Origin: Pectinophora gossypiella | Taxonomy: Eukaryota; Arthropoda; Insecta; Lepidoptera; Gelechiidae | Direction of reading: 5' to 3' | Assembly: GCF_024362695.1 (NCBI RefSeq) | Contig: NC_065406.1 | Span: forward strand, 12,276,001-12,340,000 | DNA length: 64,000 nucleotides | In this document: in pieces, positions 1 to 10,061 of the stretch | How positions within the stretch are numbered: position 1 is the stretch's first letter | How the letters are laid out: each line of letters begins with the position of its first letter | Notes under the pieces: generated by a model | Seen by the model: the letters and a program-made list of their open reading frames with translations, nothing else | What the model was told of the DNA's origin: nothing | Databases searched by the model: none | Position numbers and translations under genes: made by a program

Positions 1-1126
1 AGGATACAGACGTGATGCTATGTTATGTCCTTTATTCCCTGTAGTTCTAACTGATCAGTTCTACCGTAGAACTATTGTATTATTTCACAATATAAAGAAG
101 GTATAGGTCTTTTTAAAACAATGTTTATAAAAATATATTATTATATCAAAACGGAGTTTCATTAGTTGCAGCCATTTTCTCCACATAAGTACCTATAATT
201 ATTATGTTTCTTAAAAGGTAAGTAGCTAGGAAAATAATACGAGGAAAATTAATTGTAAGTATTTGTCTATTTAAACCAAATCATAAATAAAAAGAATAGG
301 TCTAATACTACTACTTATATAAAAACAACGAACTGAAAAGTATAAGAAAACAGCAAAACAGTTTTTACCATAACTGTACAATAACGTCAAAACTCGCTCG
401 ACGTAAAGGGAAAATAAGGCCACTCGCCGTAAAGAGAGTCGCCGTAGCGCGGGTCGCCGTTCGGAAAGTCGCTGTCAACGCTACAATTCCATCTGACTTG
501 TATTATTAACATTGGAGATATCTTTAATCTGAGGTCAGTTAAGTGTCTCTACTGTGAGTTTTTTTAATCTATTCTGTAGAGGTACAATTACACTGACTTT
601 GTTCCTTCTTCCTTATTGCTATAGGTTGGAATTTCAGTAGCAAAATTTACTTAAACTTAACGGTAGTCCATACTATAGAATTGATATTACCGTTCACTGC
701 ATGTGCTTTTGACTGAAATGTTTTTTTTTTGCAAAATTTTTTGACTAAATTTATTGAATTGATAATTTTATCACTTTGCGCATGTTAACTACTTGGCCGA
801 CCATATGGGGAGCGTCGAGGGCTCTCCCCCGAGATAGGGCCCATTGACAAAAGTCGTTGCAAGATATCTTGACAAATTGTGGTTCTCCACCTCACCATAG
901 AAAACGGAATTTATGTATGTATGTATGCCTATCGTAATATTCCTAATGGTAGTCGGAATTAAGTCTACACTACACATTTTGTAAGGATTAGAATGACTCG
1001 CCTATACAAGTTGACCTAGGACCGGACGCGATTTATACATAGGAACACTTCCTATGGAACCGGAAGGAATATAAATTGATTAGGAAATATGAAAGATAGT
1101 TCAATCTATGTGTTTATCCACTTGTT

Positions 1127-1396
1127 ATTATGAGGTTGAGGGTTGTAGAAGCCAGGGTAGATACTCGTACTATATATTTTTCTTTTAAATTACACAAAGG
1201 CTTATTCCGATTTTTCCTCCAATCTTCTAGCTATACTTTAGATAAAAGCACCTATGTTACTGACACAAAAGTGTTTAATCATTTGCCAAATTGTATTAAA
1301 TCACTGGATGGCCCCCAATTTAAAAGAAATCTAAAGGAATGGCTAGTGGACAAGTGTTTTTATGGCTTGCATGAGTACTTCTGCTTAACTAAGTGA
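1127..1396 (+). pseudogene. LINE reverse-transcriptase C-terminal relic (Jockey/CR1-like)
   Basis: The frame ends in a motif of the kind FNHLPNCIKS ... FKRNLKEWLVDKCFY ... EYF followed by a stop. This order (asparagine-leucine-proline, short gap, FKxxLKxxL, then CFYxxxEF) is the usual extreme C-terminus of insect non-LTR retrotransposon ORF2 proteins. Only about 88 codons remain, so it is a dead 5'-truncated copy. The family is recognised by pattern alone. Confidence 0.6.
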
Positions 1397-1852
1397 ATGT
1401 GTCGGAGTTTATTGGTAAGTTTAAATTACCTACTAAATGTTAAATATGGCAACCCTTTACCAGAATGTCAAACTAGGTGACGTTTTACTTCTTCCTATGC
1501 CGTTCATACATCGATAATTTATATTCTCTCAATGTAATCCAAGACCTCAGCACAATTCCTTTTATATTTGTGACGTGTTAATAACTAATAGTGTTTACAA
1601 AGACAATATAGTGTTCGTCTGTGAAGCCCTGCTGTTTTAATGCTTACACCCTCTGTCTCCATCAACCAGCTTTTATACTAAATCTATTGTACCTCCTAAT
1701 ATTGTACGTCCGTAAAGGGCAAACTGTTGATACCTTCTAAAATGTAATGTCCATTGTATACGTACATAGTTGGACAATAAACGATTATCTTATCCAATCA
1801 TCCCGGTAATTTTTCCAACTTGTCTGACCGTAAAAATATTATTCGTACTATT

Positions 1853-1960
1853 ATGGCGCTTTCAATTTGTTAGCGACTGTCGTGCGACAGTAAAGCGACT
1901 AATTTGAAGGCGCCATACGAAATAAAATAGAAATGTTCGTAAGGGCGCCTTCACGAACAT
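1853..1960. repeat. Two adjacent palindromes (foldback sequence)
   Basis: Around 1853-1915 a stem beginning TATGGCGCTTTCAATTTGTT returns in reverse complement, with small mismatches, as the segment ending GAAGGCGCCATA. Immediately after it, 1933-1960 is a near-perfect palindrome with arms ATGTTCGT and ACGAACAT around a GGCGCC core. Likely foldback or MITE remnants; no coding sequence. Confidence 0.5.
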
Positions 1961-2257
1961 AATCGCTTCAACACGAAATCATTTCAATCTTTATCAATAT
2001 AGGTATTTTAAGTTATAGTCACTTACCTACGAATTGCGACATTACCTACTTACTAACTTTGAGTTGGTCTGTTTTTGTTACCTACTAGGTACCTACCTAT
2101 CGTCTATTATTCTTAGGCAAACGTGTTTCATCGTATAACCTCCTCATCACTTTCCATTGCGTGATTTGGCGGTCAAATGCGAACTGAAAAAAGAAAAAAA
2201 ATATTAGTAATAATTCTAAATGTTCGCAAAAATAGTGTTGATTATGGCAGACATAAA

Positions 2258-2338
2258 CTTTATTTTATTTTAGTCTAAAATTTTAAATAAAAAATAATTA
2301 AATTTTAAAAAAATATTTTAGTCTAAAATAAAATAAAG
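2258..2338. repeat. AT-rich inverted repeat, 24-bp arms
   Basis: The arms at 2258-2281 and 2315-2338 are reverse complements with one mismatch (AGTCTAAA against AGACTAAA), separated by 33 bp of A/T-rich sequence. Probably a small foldback element. Confidence 0.6.
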
Positions 2339-2456
2339 TCAATCTTTTCCTTTTTATTGTATTTTTCTTGCACTTAGTTTATCGTAAGTGAATGACGGCA
2401 TAATCTTTAAAGCTGTTAAACTAAAGTGGGAAAATATACTTTGGTCTGCCAGAATA

Positions 2457-2710
2457 GGGTAGTTTCCAACTAGTCAAACTAGTTACTTTTTACTAAACGT
2501 CAAAATGCGAAATTACTATGAAAGTATGAAAAAGCAACCTGTGACATCATAGAAAAACGTGAGAAAATGTCGCACCTATTATTATATTTTTATTTATTAA
2601 AATTCATAAATAAATTAAATAGAAAAAGAAAACGTTTTTGGTCACCTTCAGACGTGTCTTTATTTAGTAATCAGAATTTCATAATTTATCTTTGACCTAG
2701 GAAACTACCC
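2457..2710 (+). mobile_element. MITE family A copy (GGGTAGTTTCC termini)
   Basis: The element starts GGGTAGTTTCCAACTAGTC and ends CTAGGAAACTACCC, so the terminal GGGTAGTTTCC is inverted at the two ends. Very similar copies lie at 3938-4152, 45827-46087 and 47798-48179. About 250 bp long with no coding capacity, so a non-autonomous DNA element. Confidence 0.7.
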
Positions 2711-3074
2711 AATTGTCAGCATTATGTCTTTATAAATAATGGCTAAGTATAATAATAAAACCATTACAGAGTTTTATATTTAGTACAAAAGCAGTATCAT
2801 CATAAACACCCATAACAGTTTCATCCGGATATAATTGTGTTTACTACGATAAACGAAACAAGTTTCGTATATTTCGAGGAAAAGTTCTTGCATGGAAAAT
2901 TCTTGACAAAATAAAAAAATCTTGTATAAGTAAATGTACGATAATTGCGAGTCATTGTCCTGTCGAATAGAGTCTGTTTGACGGGACAAGTGTAACTGAT
3001 AGTAAGTGATAACTCTGGAATGTTTTAGTGGTACACTATAAAGATCAGTGCACACAGAGCAAGTAGGTACCGAG

Positions 3075-3235
3075 AGCGGTTAGGCAAGACACCGATACCG
3101 ACCCCGACGATTTCCCTCATTCAACGCTTATCGCTATCTTTTGTACCGGGTGACAGTTCTCAGCGCTCCCCATTTGTCCGGCCAAGTAGTGAATGTCATA
3201 CGCGGCAAATCTATGAATAAGTCACGTCAAAAAAG
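3075..3235 (-). repeat. Dispersed repeat family B, internally deleted copy
   Basis: Matches the reverse complement of the longer copies at 8505-8775 and 13549-13822 (blocks GATTTCCCTCATTCA, GTACCGGGTGA, CCCATTTGTCCGGCCAAGTA), but the segment between the GCTTATCGCTATC block and the GTACCGGG block is missing. It ends in a TGACGT-plus-homopolymer tail. Confidence 0.65.
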
Positions 3236-3567
3236 AAAAGGCAAAAGGAAGGGAGTTTGTATTCGCCAGTTTATACAGACATCGTAGCTTAAGTGCGAGC
3301 GAGACAGAGAGTCCGCACCCTACCCCTTACTACTTAAGACTAAAGTAGGATCCAAAAGGGGTGAGGTTGGCGGCTGATACGAATTGGTGCGGGGTCCGCT
3401 CCGCACTTATTGTTTAGTCTATGCTGAAACACTTCCGTACCGCTTTTTCAAGTTTGTTCTATATCTACTTAACCGTTGAAAAATCTCCAAGGAACGAAAA
3501 TACATTTATATTTATGTACAGAATAAAAATTATAAGTACTTACCCTATCTTGCGTTTGTACATTTAT

Positions 3568-3645
3568 TACGTTTTTTTTTTTTGTTTGACGTGACTTATT
3601 GTAGATTTGCCGCAGATGGCATTAACTACTTGGCCGGAAACACAT
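3568..3645 (+). repeat. Repeat family B fragment
   Basis: A T-rich run, then GACGTGACTTATTGTAGAT, then GGCATTAACTACTTGGCCGG. This is the terminal piece of the family seen complete near 8.6 and 13.6 kb. Shorter fragments of the same family sit near 780-835, 38461-38536, 39875-39925 and 63105-63170. Confidence 0.6.
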
Positions 3646-3937
3646 TTATTACGGATTCTTATAGTTACATACACTACACATACATATACTACATACATAT
3701 GTTTACATATGCTATTGTCTAATTTTAGCCCAACCGTGAGATCCCACTGCTGGACAAAGACCTTATTTGTAACTTTCCGCTCGTTTGTGACGTATGATAC
3801 TATGTTTTTTTTGCCATACATTCGTCAGCCTTCGTGTATAAAATTTGTTGTGATTAGTTGCATAACTGGTTTAATAACTACTAAAAGTTCATTTTATGGC
3901 TAGTTCTAAAAATAGATTATTATTTTTAATAATAACT

Positions 3938-4152
3938 TAGTTTCCAACTAGTCAGATCAGGTAATTTTTACTAAACTATTAAACACGAAATTACTATGAA
4001 ATTTTTATGAAAAAGCAACCTGTGACGCGATTGTCGCACTTACTATTACATATTTCTTATTAAAATTCATAAAGAGAACAGAAAAAAAAAGTTTCTTGTC
4101 TTTATTCAGTAATCAGAATTTCATAATTTTTCTTTGACCTAGGAATCTACCC
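3938..4152 (+). mobile_element. MITE family A copy
   Basis: Shares the TAGTTTCCAACTAGTCAG start, the AAAAGCAACCTGTGACG block and the TTTGACCTAGGAA...CTACCC end with the copy at 2457-2710. It is a few tens of bases shorter and carries several substitutions. Confidence 0.65.
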
Positions 4153-4235
4153 AATCGCAGATCCAGACTTTGTAGTTTATGGTCAGTAAATAAATAATAT
4201 GAACAGCTGAAGTTTTTTTTTCAAATGTTCTTGTC

Positions 4236-4378
4236 ACATCACTAATTTAGCGAGGCCCGCTCTTGTCGGTGTAGCATTCTCCATGCTAAATTTTTAGGCA
4301 AAGTTGGGGCAGCGGTTTTCCTCTTGCCTTCCGCCTCGCATTACTCTGACGTAAATGGGATGGCGCCCAGAGTAGATT
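4236..4378 (+). repeat. Dispersed repeat family C
   Basis: Contains a short hairpin-like block (GTGTAGCATTCTCCATGCTA), CTCTTGCCTTCCGCCTCGCA and GATGGCGCCCAGAGTAG. The same blocks recur at 20546-20675, 21967-22062 and, inverted, 24736-24806. Class unknown. Confidence 0.55.
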
Positions 4379-4832
4379 ATTAATTATTCTTATGTTTTAT
4401 GCAAAAATAAAGGTGCTACTTTAAACCAGGAAAATATATCGAATATGTAATAAATCTTGGGCTCCAATATTTTAAAATTAATTAGTAATTCACGAATTTA
4501 CGTATACTTAATAAACCACAAGAAATGAATAGAACAATTAAGACTGTTATAAATTTAATATCAAGTTAAAAGTGATATTGATAAAAACACGATAATATTA
4601 AACCACAAGCAAGCTTACGATTCAATTGGAATGTTACGTTAATTTAATTTAATACTGAGGGTATTAATCTTCTTTTCCCGTCCCTTCCGTTCCGTCTGTT
4701 CTTCTCTGAAGAGAGAAGACGGGTATCAATGACATATTTTAATATCATCGCACATTTAAAGCACCTTTTAAAAAACACATTTTAAGGTGATGTTTTTTTT
4801 AATAAAATATTCTTGCGATTGACCACAATCTC

Positions 4833-5010
4833 ACCTGATGGTAAGTGACGATGTGGTCTCGGATGGATCACGCTTACCTAGGAAATTCCTATTCACTCTA
4901 GCCTTGGAGACTCAGATTATAACGAGTTGGAACAACAGACCACGGCAGACAGTTCCAGTCCTTTGCTGTTCTCATCAAAAAGGAAGAGGCAGTTGAACAA
5001 GGATCCATAA
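4833..5010 (+). repeat. Dispersed repeat, likely LINE 3' region
   Basis: Begins near TCTCACCTGATGGTAAGTGA, a block familiar from lepidopteran LINE 3' regions. A short related piece (ATGGTAAGTGACGATG) lies near 46.4 kb. No coding sequence. Confidence 0.4.
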
Positions 5011-5360
5011 AGTAGGCTGTGCATGTTTCTTGGGAATTAAATTATACCTACTATTTGTTTTTATGGTAAAGCAAAAATACCGGTCAGCTGATTAGAAATT
5101 ACAGCGATTTACGTCAACGATACAGCTTTTTTGGTGCGGTCGATCCATCTGTACCTTGTGCTCTAGTGAGGTAAAAACAAGCATGGGAAGTCCCACGTGA
5201 ATCTATTAATTCGCTTTTGCCTAGTTTTGGTAGGTATAAAAAATATATCTTGTGGTCAGAGGATAATAATTCTCCAATCATAAAACTTTTCCACTACTCG
5301 AGGTAGATACAAAAACTAACAGTGTATTCTAAATAATAGTAAGTACTAGGCACTTGTATA

Positions 5361-5592
5361 TACAGGCTGTTAGTGACATCGTAACGAAAACTTTGAGGGA
5401 TGATTCAAGCGCTGATTCTAAGTTGATATCAAATGGAATTTTCCGTCGCAAATGTATAGGACAGAAAGTAATTAAAAAAAAACACAAAAATTTTCATGAA
5501 CTTTCTGAGAGGAAAATCCACTTGATATCAACTCGGAATCATGGTCTGAGTCATCCCCCTCAGAATCTGTCACGACGTCACTAACACCGTAT
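5361..5592 (+). mobile_element. Palindromic MITE family D, first unit of a dimer
   Basis: The left end, TGTTAGTGACATCGTAACGA plus GATGATTC and ATATCAAATGGAATTTTCCG, is repeated in reverse complement at the right end as GGAATCATGGTCTGAGTCAT and GTCACGACGTCACTAACACC. The unit is one long imperfect inverted repeat. A second unit follows about 30 bp later; the same two-unit arrangement occurs at 46726-47217. Confidence 0.75.
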
Positions 5593-5621
5593 CTACTTGT
5601 AAGGCTTACCTGTATGTACTT

Positions 5622-5853
5622 GTACAAGTGTAAGTGACATCGTAACAAATACTGAGGGAGATGATTCAGCTCATTAAGTGAGTTAATATCAAGTGGAATT
5701 TTCCATTACAAAAGTATAGAATTGAAAATATACATTAATATCTACTTTTTGTGTTTTTTTTTGCGCAACGGAAAATTCCACTTGACGTTAGGTCAAAATC
5801 ATGGTCTGAATCATCCCCCTCAGAATTTGTTACGACGTCACTAACACCCTGTA
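5622..5853 (+). mobile_element. Palindromic MITE family D, second unit of a dimer
   Basis: Starts GTGTAAGTGACATCGTAACA (an A where unit one has a T) and ends TTACGACGTCACTAACACCC. The interior is an imperfect inverted repeat like unit one. The GTAAGTGAC start and the CAGCTCATTAAGT block are shared with the second unit of the dimer at 46986-47217. Confidence 0.75.
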
Positions 5854-6531
5854 TTATTGAATTGCAGCAGGTTTGCAGTTTCGATGCAGTTATGCCGTTT
5901 GTAATAGCTCCTAGTTGTAGATACTTTTAGAACAAAAATAGGTAAATAAGCTATTGAAGTAATGACGTGTACAGCCTATGAATGATCGATCATCAGTAGT
6001 CATTGTCCTTAGACGTGAATGTAGATCGAATCATCTTTCAAAAAAATCTAAAATTCTTGGATATTTTTATCTTATGATTCTCTACAATGAATTAATGCAT
6101 ATGCTTTGAATGACTACTAGCCAGTTTTAGAAGTAGAAGCTACCGGTTCTCACTTCGACTTGAGGTTGGTTTGAAGCAGAGAATGGTGGTTCCGCTTGCA
6201 ACTGCGGCATTTAATTCAAATACGACAAAATTGAGAGCTACTGTTTATGAATTTATGGTGGTTCGTTATAATTCTGTCACATTACAATGTGTTTATTGTC
6301 GTTGGTAAAGATCCGTGGCGCATATCACAAGGAACTACAATTATCTTCCATTATGTCACGATGCTCGTACGCCGGTTTTTTGTGCAGTAAATGCGAAACT
6401 TCATTAATTTCATGGACGCACAATGAATGACGTCAGCTGGAGGATTTGTCTTAATGACTTCTTTAAGTTCCGCTGAGCTATTGTTCCCAGATTGTTTATA
6501 GAAGATATCCAGTTCGGAAAACACGTGACTT

Positions 6532-6676
6532 ACAGTCATGAGCAATATCATGTACCCACTTTAGAATCCTGTCGCACTATCATATTTGACATTTAATGAG
6601 ACTTTCGGTTTAATTTCTCAAAAAAGTTAATGTGACATGGTTTTAAAGTGTATACATATTAATACACGTGACCGTA
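6532..6676 (+). mobile_element. MITE family E copy
   Basis: Termini ACAGTCATGAGCAATATCAT and ACATATTAATACACGTGACC are imperfect inverted repeats. Copies occur at 24227-24372 (same strand) and 35930-36063 (opposite strand). About 145 bp long, non-coding. Confidence 0.65.
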
Positions 6677-6751
6677 CATCGTAGTGTCACGTGTACAAAT
6701 CTCGACTCTGGCTCTAAACCACTTAATTCGACTAAAAAGTTTAAATTAGCT

Positions 6752-7035
6752 GCAACAGCAGCAGCAGAGTTTCTGATATTTATTTACTTAGATGGTTAAT
6801 ATATACAATATTTTTAGACTTTAAATTAAGTTAGTTAATTGACATCACGTCGTTTCCAGGATTTGTGGCCAGTTAATGCCAAGAGGCTGATATATTTTTT
6901 TTCACTGTCACTATCGATTGTCATAATCGTTTGCAACTTGCCTAAGGCCCCATGTGTAACAGCAACAGCAGCAGCAGAGTTTCTGATATTTATTTACTTA
7001 GATGGTTTATTGTATATATTTTTAGACTTTAACTT
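6752..7035 (+). repeat. Local direct duplication, 210-bp offset
   Basis: A segment of about 75 bp starting GCAACAGCAGCAGCAGAGTT at 6752 recurs at 6962 with a few differences. Between the copies lies a block related to a dispersed repeat (TTCCAGGATTTGTGGCCAGT) also seen near 46.5 and 57.0 kb, so the duplication may be connected with that insertion. Confidence 0.6.
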
Positions 7036-7398
7036 ACCGACTTATCCTTGACTTGTGGTCAAGAAAATTTGAATATTAACTACCACAACAATATTTTAGT
7101 ATGGTTTTTGCTAAGAAATCATAACAACGAAACATGAATAACAAGAATCATAGCATAGCGATTAAAATCTTCACCGGACTCTACCTGAGTCACTTAATGC
7201 TATTAATAAGCTAACATTGTTTTTCATACATAATTAACTTTTTCTACTTAGTTATACGTATTTTTGTCAGTTGACCCATATCACACGATCTTTAATGCAA
7301 TAAGAGAGGAATATTTCTTGTAAAATATCACTGATGAAACTTTAAAAATTTAATTTTTTCTTCGTTTATCGATAGCTGATTATGAGCTTCGAAAACCG

Positions 7399-7492
7399 TA
7401 ACAACACCTCCATCAACTCGCAGTGGAGCAGCGTGGTGGCACATCTATTAAGGGGAGGCCTGCAGTAGTGAGTCGTATATACGTAGACTGTT
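7399..7492 (+). repeat. SINE 3' tail fragment
   Basis: Contains ACACCTCCATCAACTCGCAG, GTGGAGCAGCGTGGTGG and GGGGAGGCCTGCAGTAGTGA, the 3' body of the tRNA-derived SINE seen more fully at 35203-35453 and 37141-37264. Confidence 0.6.
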
Positions 7493-8218
7493 TATGTTAG
7501 TAGAGTGTACATTTTTAAGACGTTGACCTGTTATTGTAGAGAAAGTACTCGACAAGCTTCTTGCGATTTCGTTTATTTTCTTATGTCGTAATAGAAGTAA
7601 GTATCCCTTGGAGACGCTTTCATCATACTAGCAAAAAACTAAAACGAAGACTTTTTCTTTTTTTTTCTTATTGCATATTTAAGCAGTTTTTCTTGTTTTA
7701 AATAAAGTCTGTAAGTACTTACTGAATAAGTTTGAAATTGTCATGAGCAAGGTTTGTTGGGGTTTTCTTTACTGGGTGAGAGTTTCAGCCTCATCGCGAG
7801 TCACAAATATAATATATTTAACAAAAAGTATACTAAGAATAGTTTATGCTCGGTATAAAAAGTTACGCCAGGTTTATTTTTAAGGCCGAAAGATTATAAA
7901 AACAAAACCTATGCATTTTATTTACGAAAAACAGTGCCATAGACAGTGATGATTGATTACGATTAGTACAGATTTCTAGAATTTTCCCCTTGCTACTCAT
8001 TTAAACATAAATTTGTTTCATTAGAATCACGAGAATATATTAAAATTAATTATTATAAAATAATATCAATAAAGCCTGCACTTCTTAATGCCAAGATCAA
8101 GGTTACAAAAATAACAGTTTACGTAATATTAAAACAATTATGCATAACGGACGTACCGTTTAGTTTTAAAACAATAATGTATTTTTGATTGTGAGCTATT
8201 AAAAAAACGAATTATTTA

Positions 8219-8472
8219 TGGCTTCGCTCGGGTGCAATGCTGAGGAAAAAAAAAATGAAATTATTTACGACATCACATTAAAAACCTCAAAAATAACAGT
8301 ATTTCTCCACTATTTAATGGATGTTATTATACTTTCTCCTGAATCATTCTATCTACTTATAACAAAAACCGCATCAAAATTCGTAGCGTAGTTTTAAAGA
8401 TTTAAGCGTAGGTACATAGGGATATAGGGACAGAAAAAGCGACTTTGTTTTATACTTTGTAGTGATTAATTA
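8219..8472 (+). repeat. Dispersed repeat family F
   Basis: Begins GGCTTCGCTCGGGTGCAATG, continues with AACAGTATTTCTCCACTATT and ends near GACTTTGTTTTATACTTTGT. A closely similar copy is at 52064-52308. The class is not certain (LINE 3' end or Helitron-derived); no coding capacity. Confidence 0.6.
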
Positions 8473-8504
8473 AGTACATAGGATTTTAGCGCATGCGGAG
8501 TGGG

Positions 8505-8775
8505 TACTTTCAGGTCCCCGATACCGACCCCGCCGGCGTGGTCGACGATTTCCCTCATTCAGCGCTTATCGCTATCGACCCACTAGGGTCGGTTAATTCT
8601 TTCAAATATTTTTCCTCTCAGACGACGCCCTGAGCCGAGGTTCGCGCCCAACTGGGCACCCTCAGGCCTGTTGTCTTAAACGTTGTACCGGGTGAGAGCC
8701 TCAGCGCTCCCCATTTGTCCGGCCAAGTAGTTAATGCCATCTGCGGCAAATCTACAATATGTCACGTCAAAAAAA
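8505..8775 (-). repeat. Dispersed repeat family B, long copy
   Basis: Near full-length reverse-complement match to 13549-13822. It includes GATACCGACCCCG, GGTCGACGATTTCCCTCATT, the GTCGGTTAATTCTTTCAAAT block, CAGACGACGCCCTGAG and the TTTGTCCGGCCAAGTAGTTA end, then a homopolymer run. About 270 bp; SINE-like or non-autonomous element of unknown class. Confidence 0.65.
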
Positions 8776-9540
8776 AAGGAGTGGGTACTTATAAATAGCT
8801 TCTTCGACTTTTTATGTATGTCTGACGATCTATGCGTTGGCCAGGGTTCAAATGATTCTTAAAATGTGTAACGCTGTTTATTGTCTCGTAGAAAAGTACG
8901 GGTTGGTTTGAAGTTTTTATGAGTTGTATAGAGACATTCTAGTTTTTAGCATTCCGTAACCTTAGGGTAAAAAACGGGACTTCGCTGTCCGTCCGTCCGA
9001 ACCTTGATAGTCAGATAGTTGAAATTTTCCCAGATGATATATTTCTGTTGCCATATACTAAAAACAAAATAAAATTAATATTTAAGGGTGGGCTCCCATA
9101 TAACCACATTTTTTGTCCTTTTTTGCTCGATAATGGCAACAGGTAGGCACTTAAAATATTACACAAAATACTCACTTGTATTATTACTTTAATAATAAAA
9201 TTAAACAGATATTTTAGACGGACTCCCGGAAAAATGGCAAGGAACGCCATTTTTTGCCTAGTTTTGCTCAATATCAAAAAGGTTACAATATGCATTTTGT
9301 GTACCTACTGTTATTTACCTAGTCAATGGTACGGAATAAACAAAACACAACATTATGATGAATACAAACGTACGAATAACATTCTCCTTATGATATAAAC
9401 TAGGTTTAAAATAACTCCTCCTACTGTCGCAGATTATTACGAGTTGTCAATTAGTTTCATTAAAATCTGTCGACTTCTTTAGTGGTGCGGATTTTTATTT
9501 TAATCTTAGTTTATTTTTCGTCTTCGATTTGTAATACGGC

Positions 9541-9670
9541 CGTCTCATCATCATCAGCCGTACGACGCCGACTGCTGGGCATAGGCATCCCCCAAGGATC
9601 TCCACGACGATCGGTCCTGCGCTGCCCGCATCCAGCGGCTTCCCGCGACCTTCACCAGACGGCCGTCTAA
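9541..9670 (-). repeat. LINE fragment
   Basis: A GC-rich block in an AT-rich surround with ACTGCTGGGCATAGGCATCC, CCACGACGATCGGTCCTGCG and CCAGCGGCTTCCCGCGACCT. These phrases belong to the 3' part of a common lepidopteran non-LTR element, read here as the complement. A related but different fragment lies at 63495-63715. Confidence 0.5.
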
Positions 9671-9962
9671 GTTTACCTAAACCTACATATTAATTTATTT
9701 AAGTACTTAAATGATGATTTTTTCTTAATTTTCAAACCGATTAGGAAAGTTCGATATTATTAACCGAACGTTCTTAACCATAATGGATTGTTTATTATTG
9801 GCTTCCAGAAAAAATGCCATTAGTTTTGAACAGACGTCCTTTTAGTTGATTGCTAGTTTTTGTCATAACAACACATCGTAGATTTTGGCGCCTTTTTTAC
9901 ACGAGTTTTATCTTTTATTTATGCATAATGTGCGTCACCTTGATCTTCCTCTATATTAGCGG

Positions 9963-9968
9963 TATAAA
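9963..9968 (+). promoter_or_regulatory. TATA box of takeout-like gene 1
   Basis: TATAAA lies 99 bp upstream of the start codon. A candidate initiator (CCATAGT, with its A at 9994) is 31 bp downstream, which would give a 5' leader of about 70 nt. The placement is consistent with a core promoter but untested. Confidence 0.55.
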
Positions 9969-10061
9969 ATAGTATGGGAGTATCGAGTCGGCCATAGTAC
10001 CGCGCGGAGCATTGTGTAGAACTATTGTATAGTAGCCGTAGTAGTAGTCAACGAAGGGAAA

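Larger units (their letters stand above)
1..9960. other. Intergenic region without a supported gene
   Basis: No open frame here looks like a host gene; the longest (about 60-98 codons) fall in repeats or AT-rich sequence. What can be recognised is transposon debris, listed separately: a LINE C-terminus near 1.1 kb, palindromes near 1.9 and 2.3 kb, MITE copies near 2.5, 3.9, 5.4-5.9 and 6.5 kb, a local duplication near 6.8 kb, a SINE tail near 7.4 kb and dispersed repeats near 8.2-8.8 and 9.5 kb. The first 30 bases match the 3' tail of a repeat seen again near 46.6 and 57.1 kb. The region ends at the TATA box of the first takeout-like gene. Confidence 0.7.

Noticed and set aside
6351..6551. 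66-codon minus-strand frame that reads somewhat protein-like
   Set aside because: It abuts a MITE whose end supplies its start codon, and no homology could be recognised. A transposase remnant is possible but not supportable.
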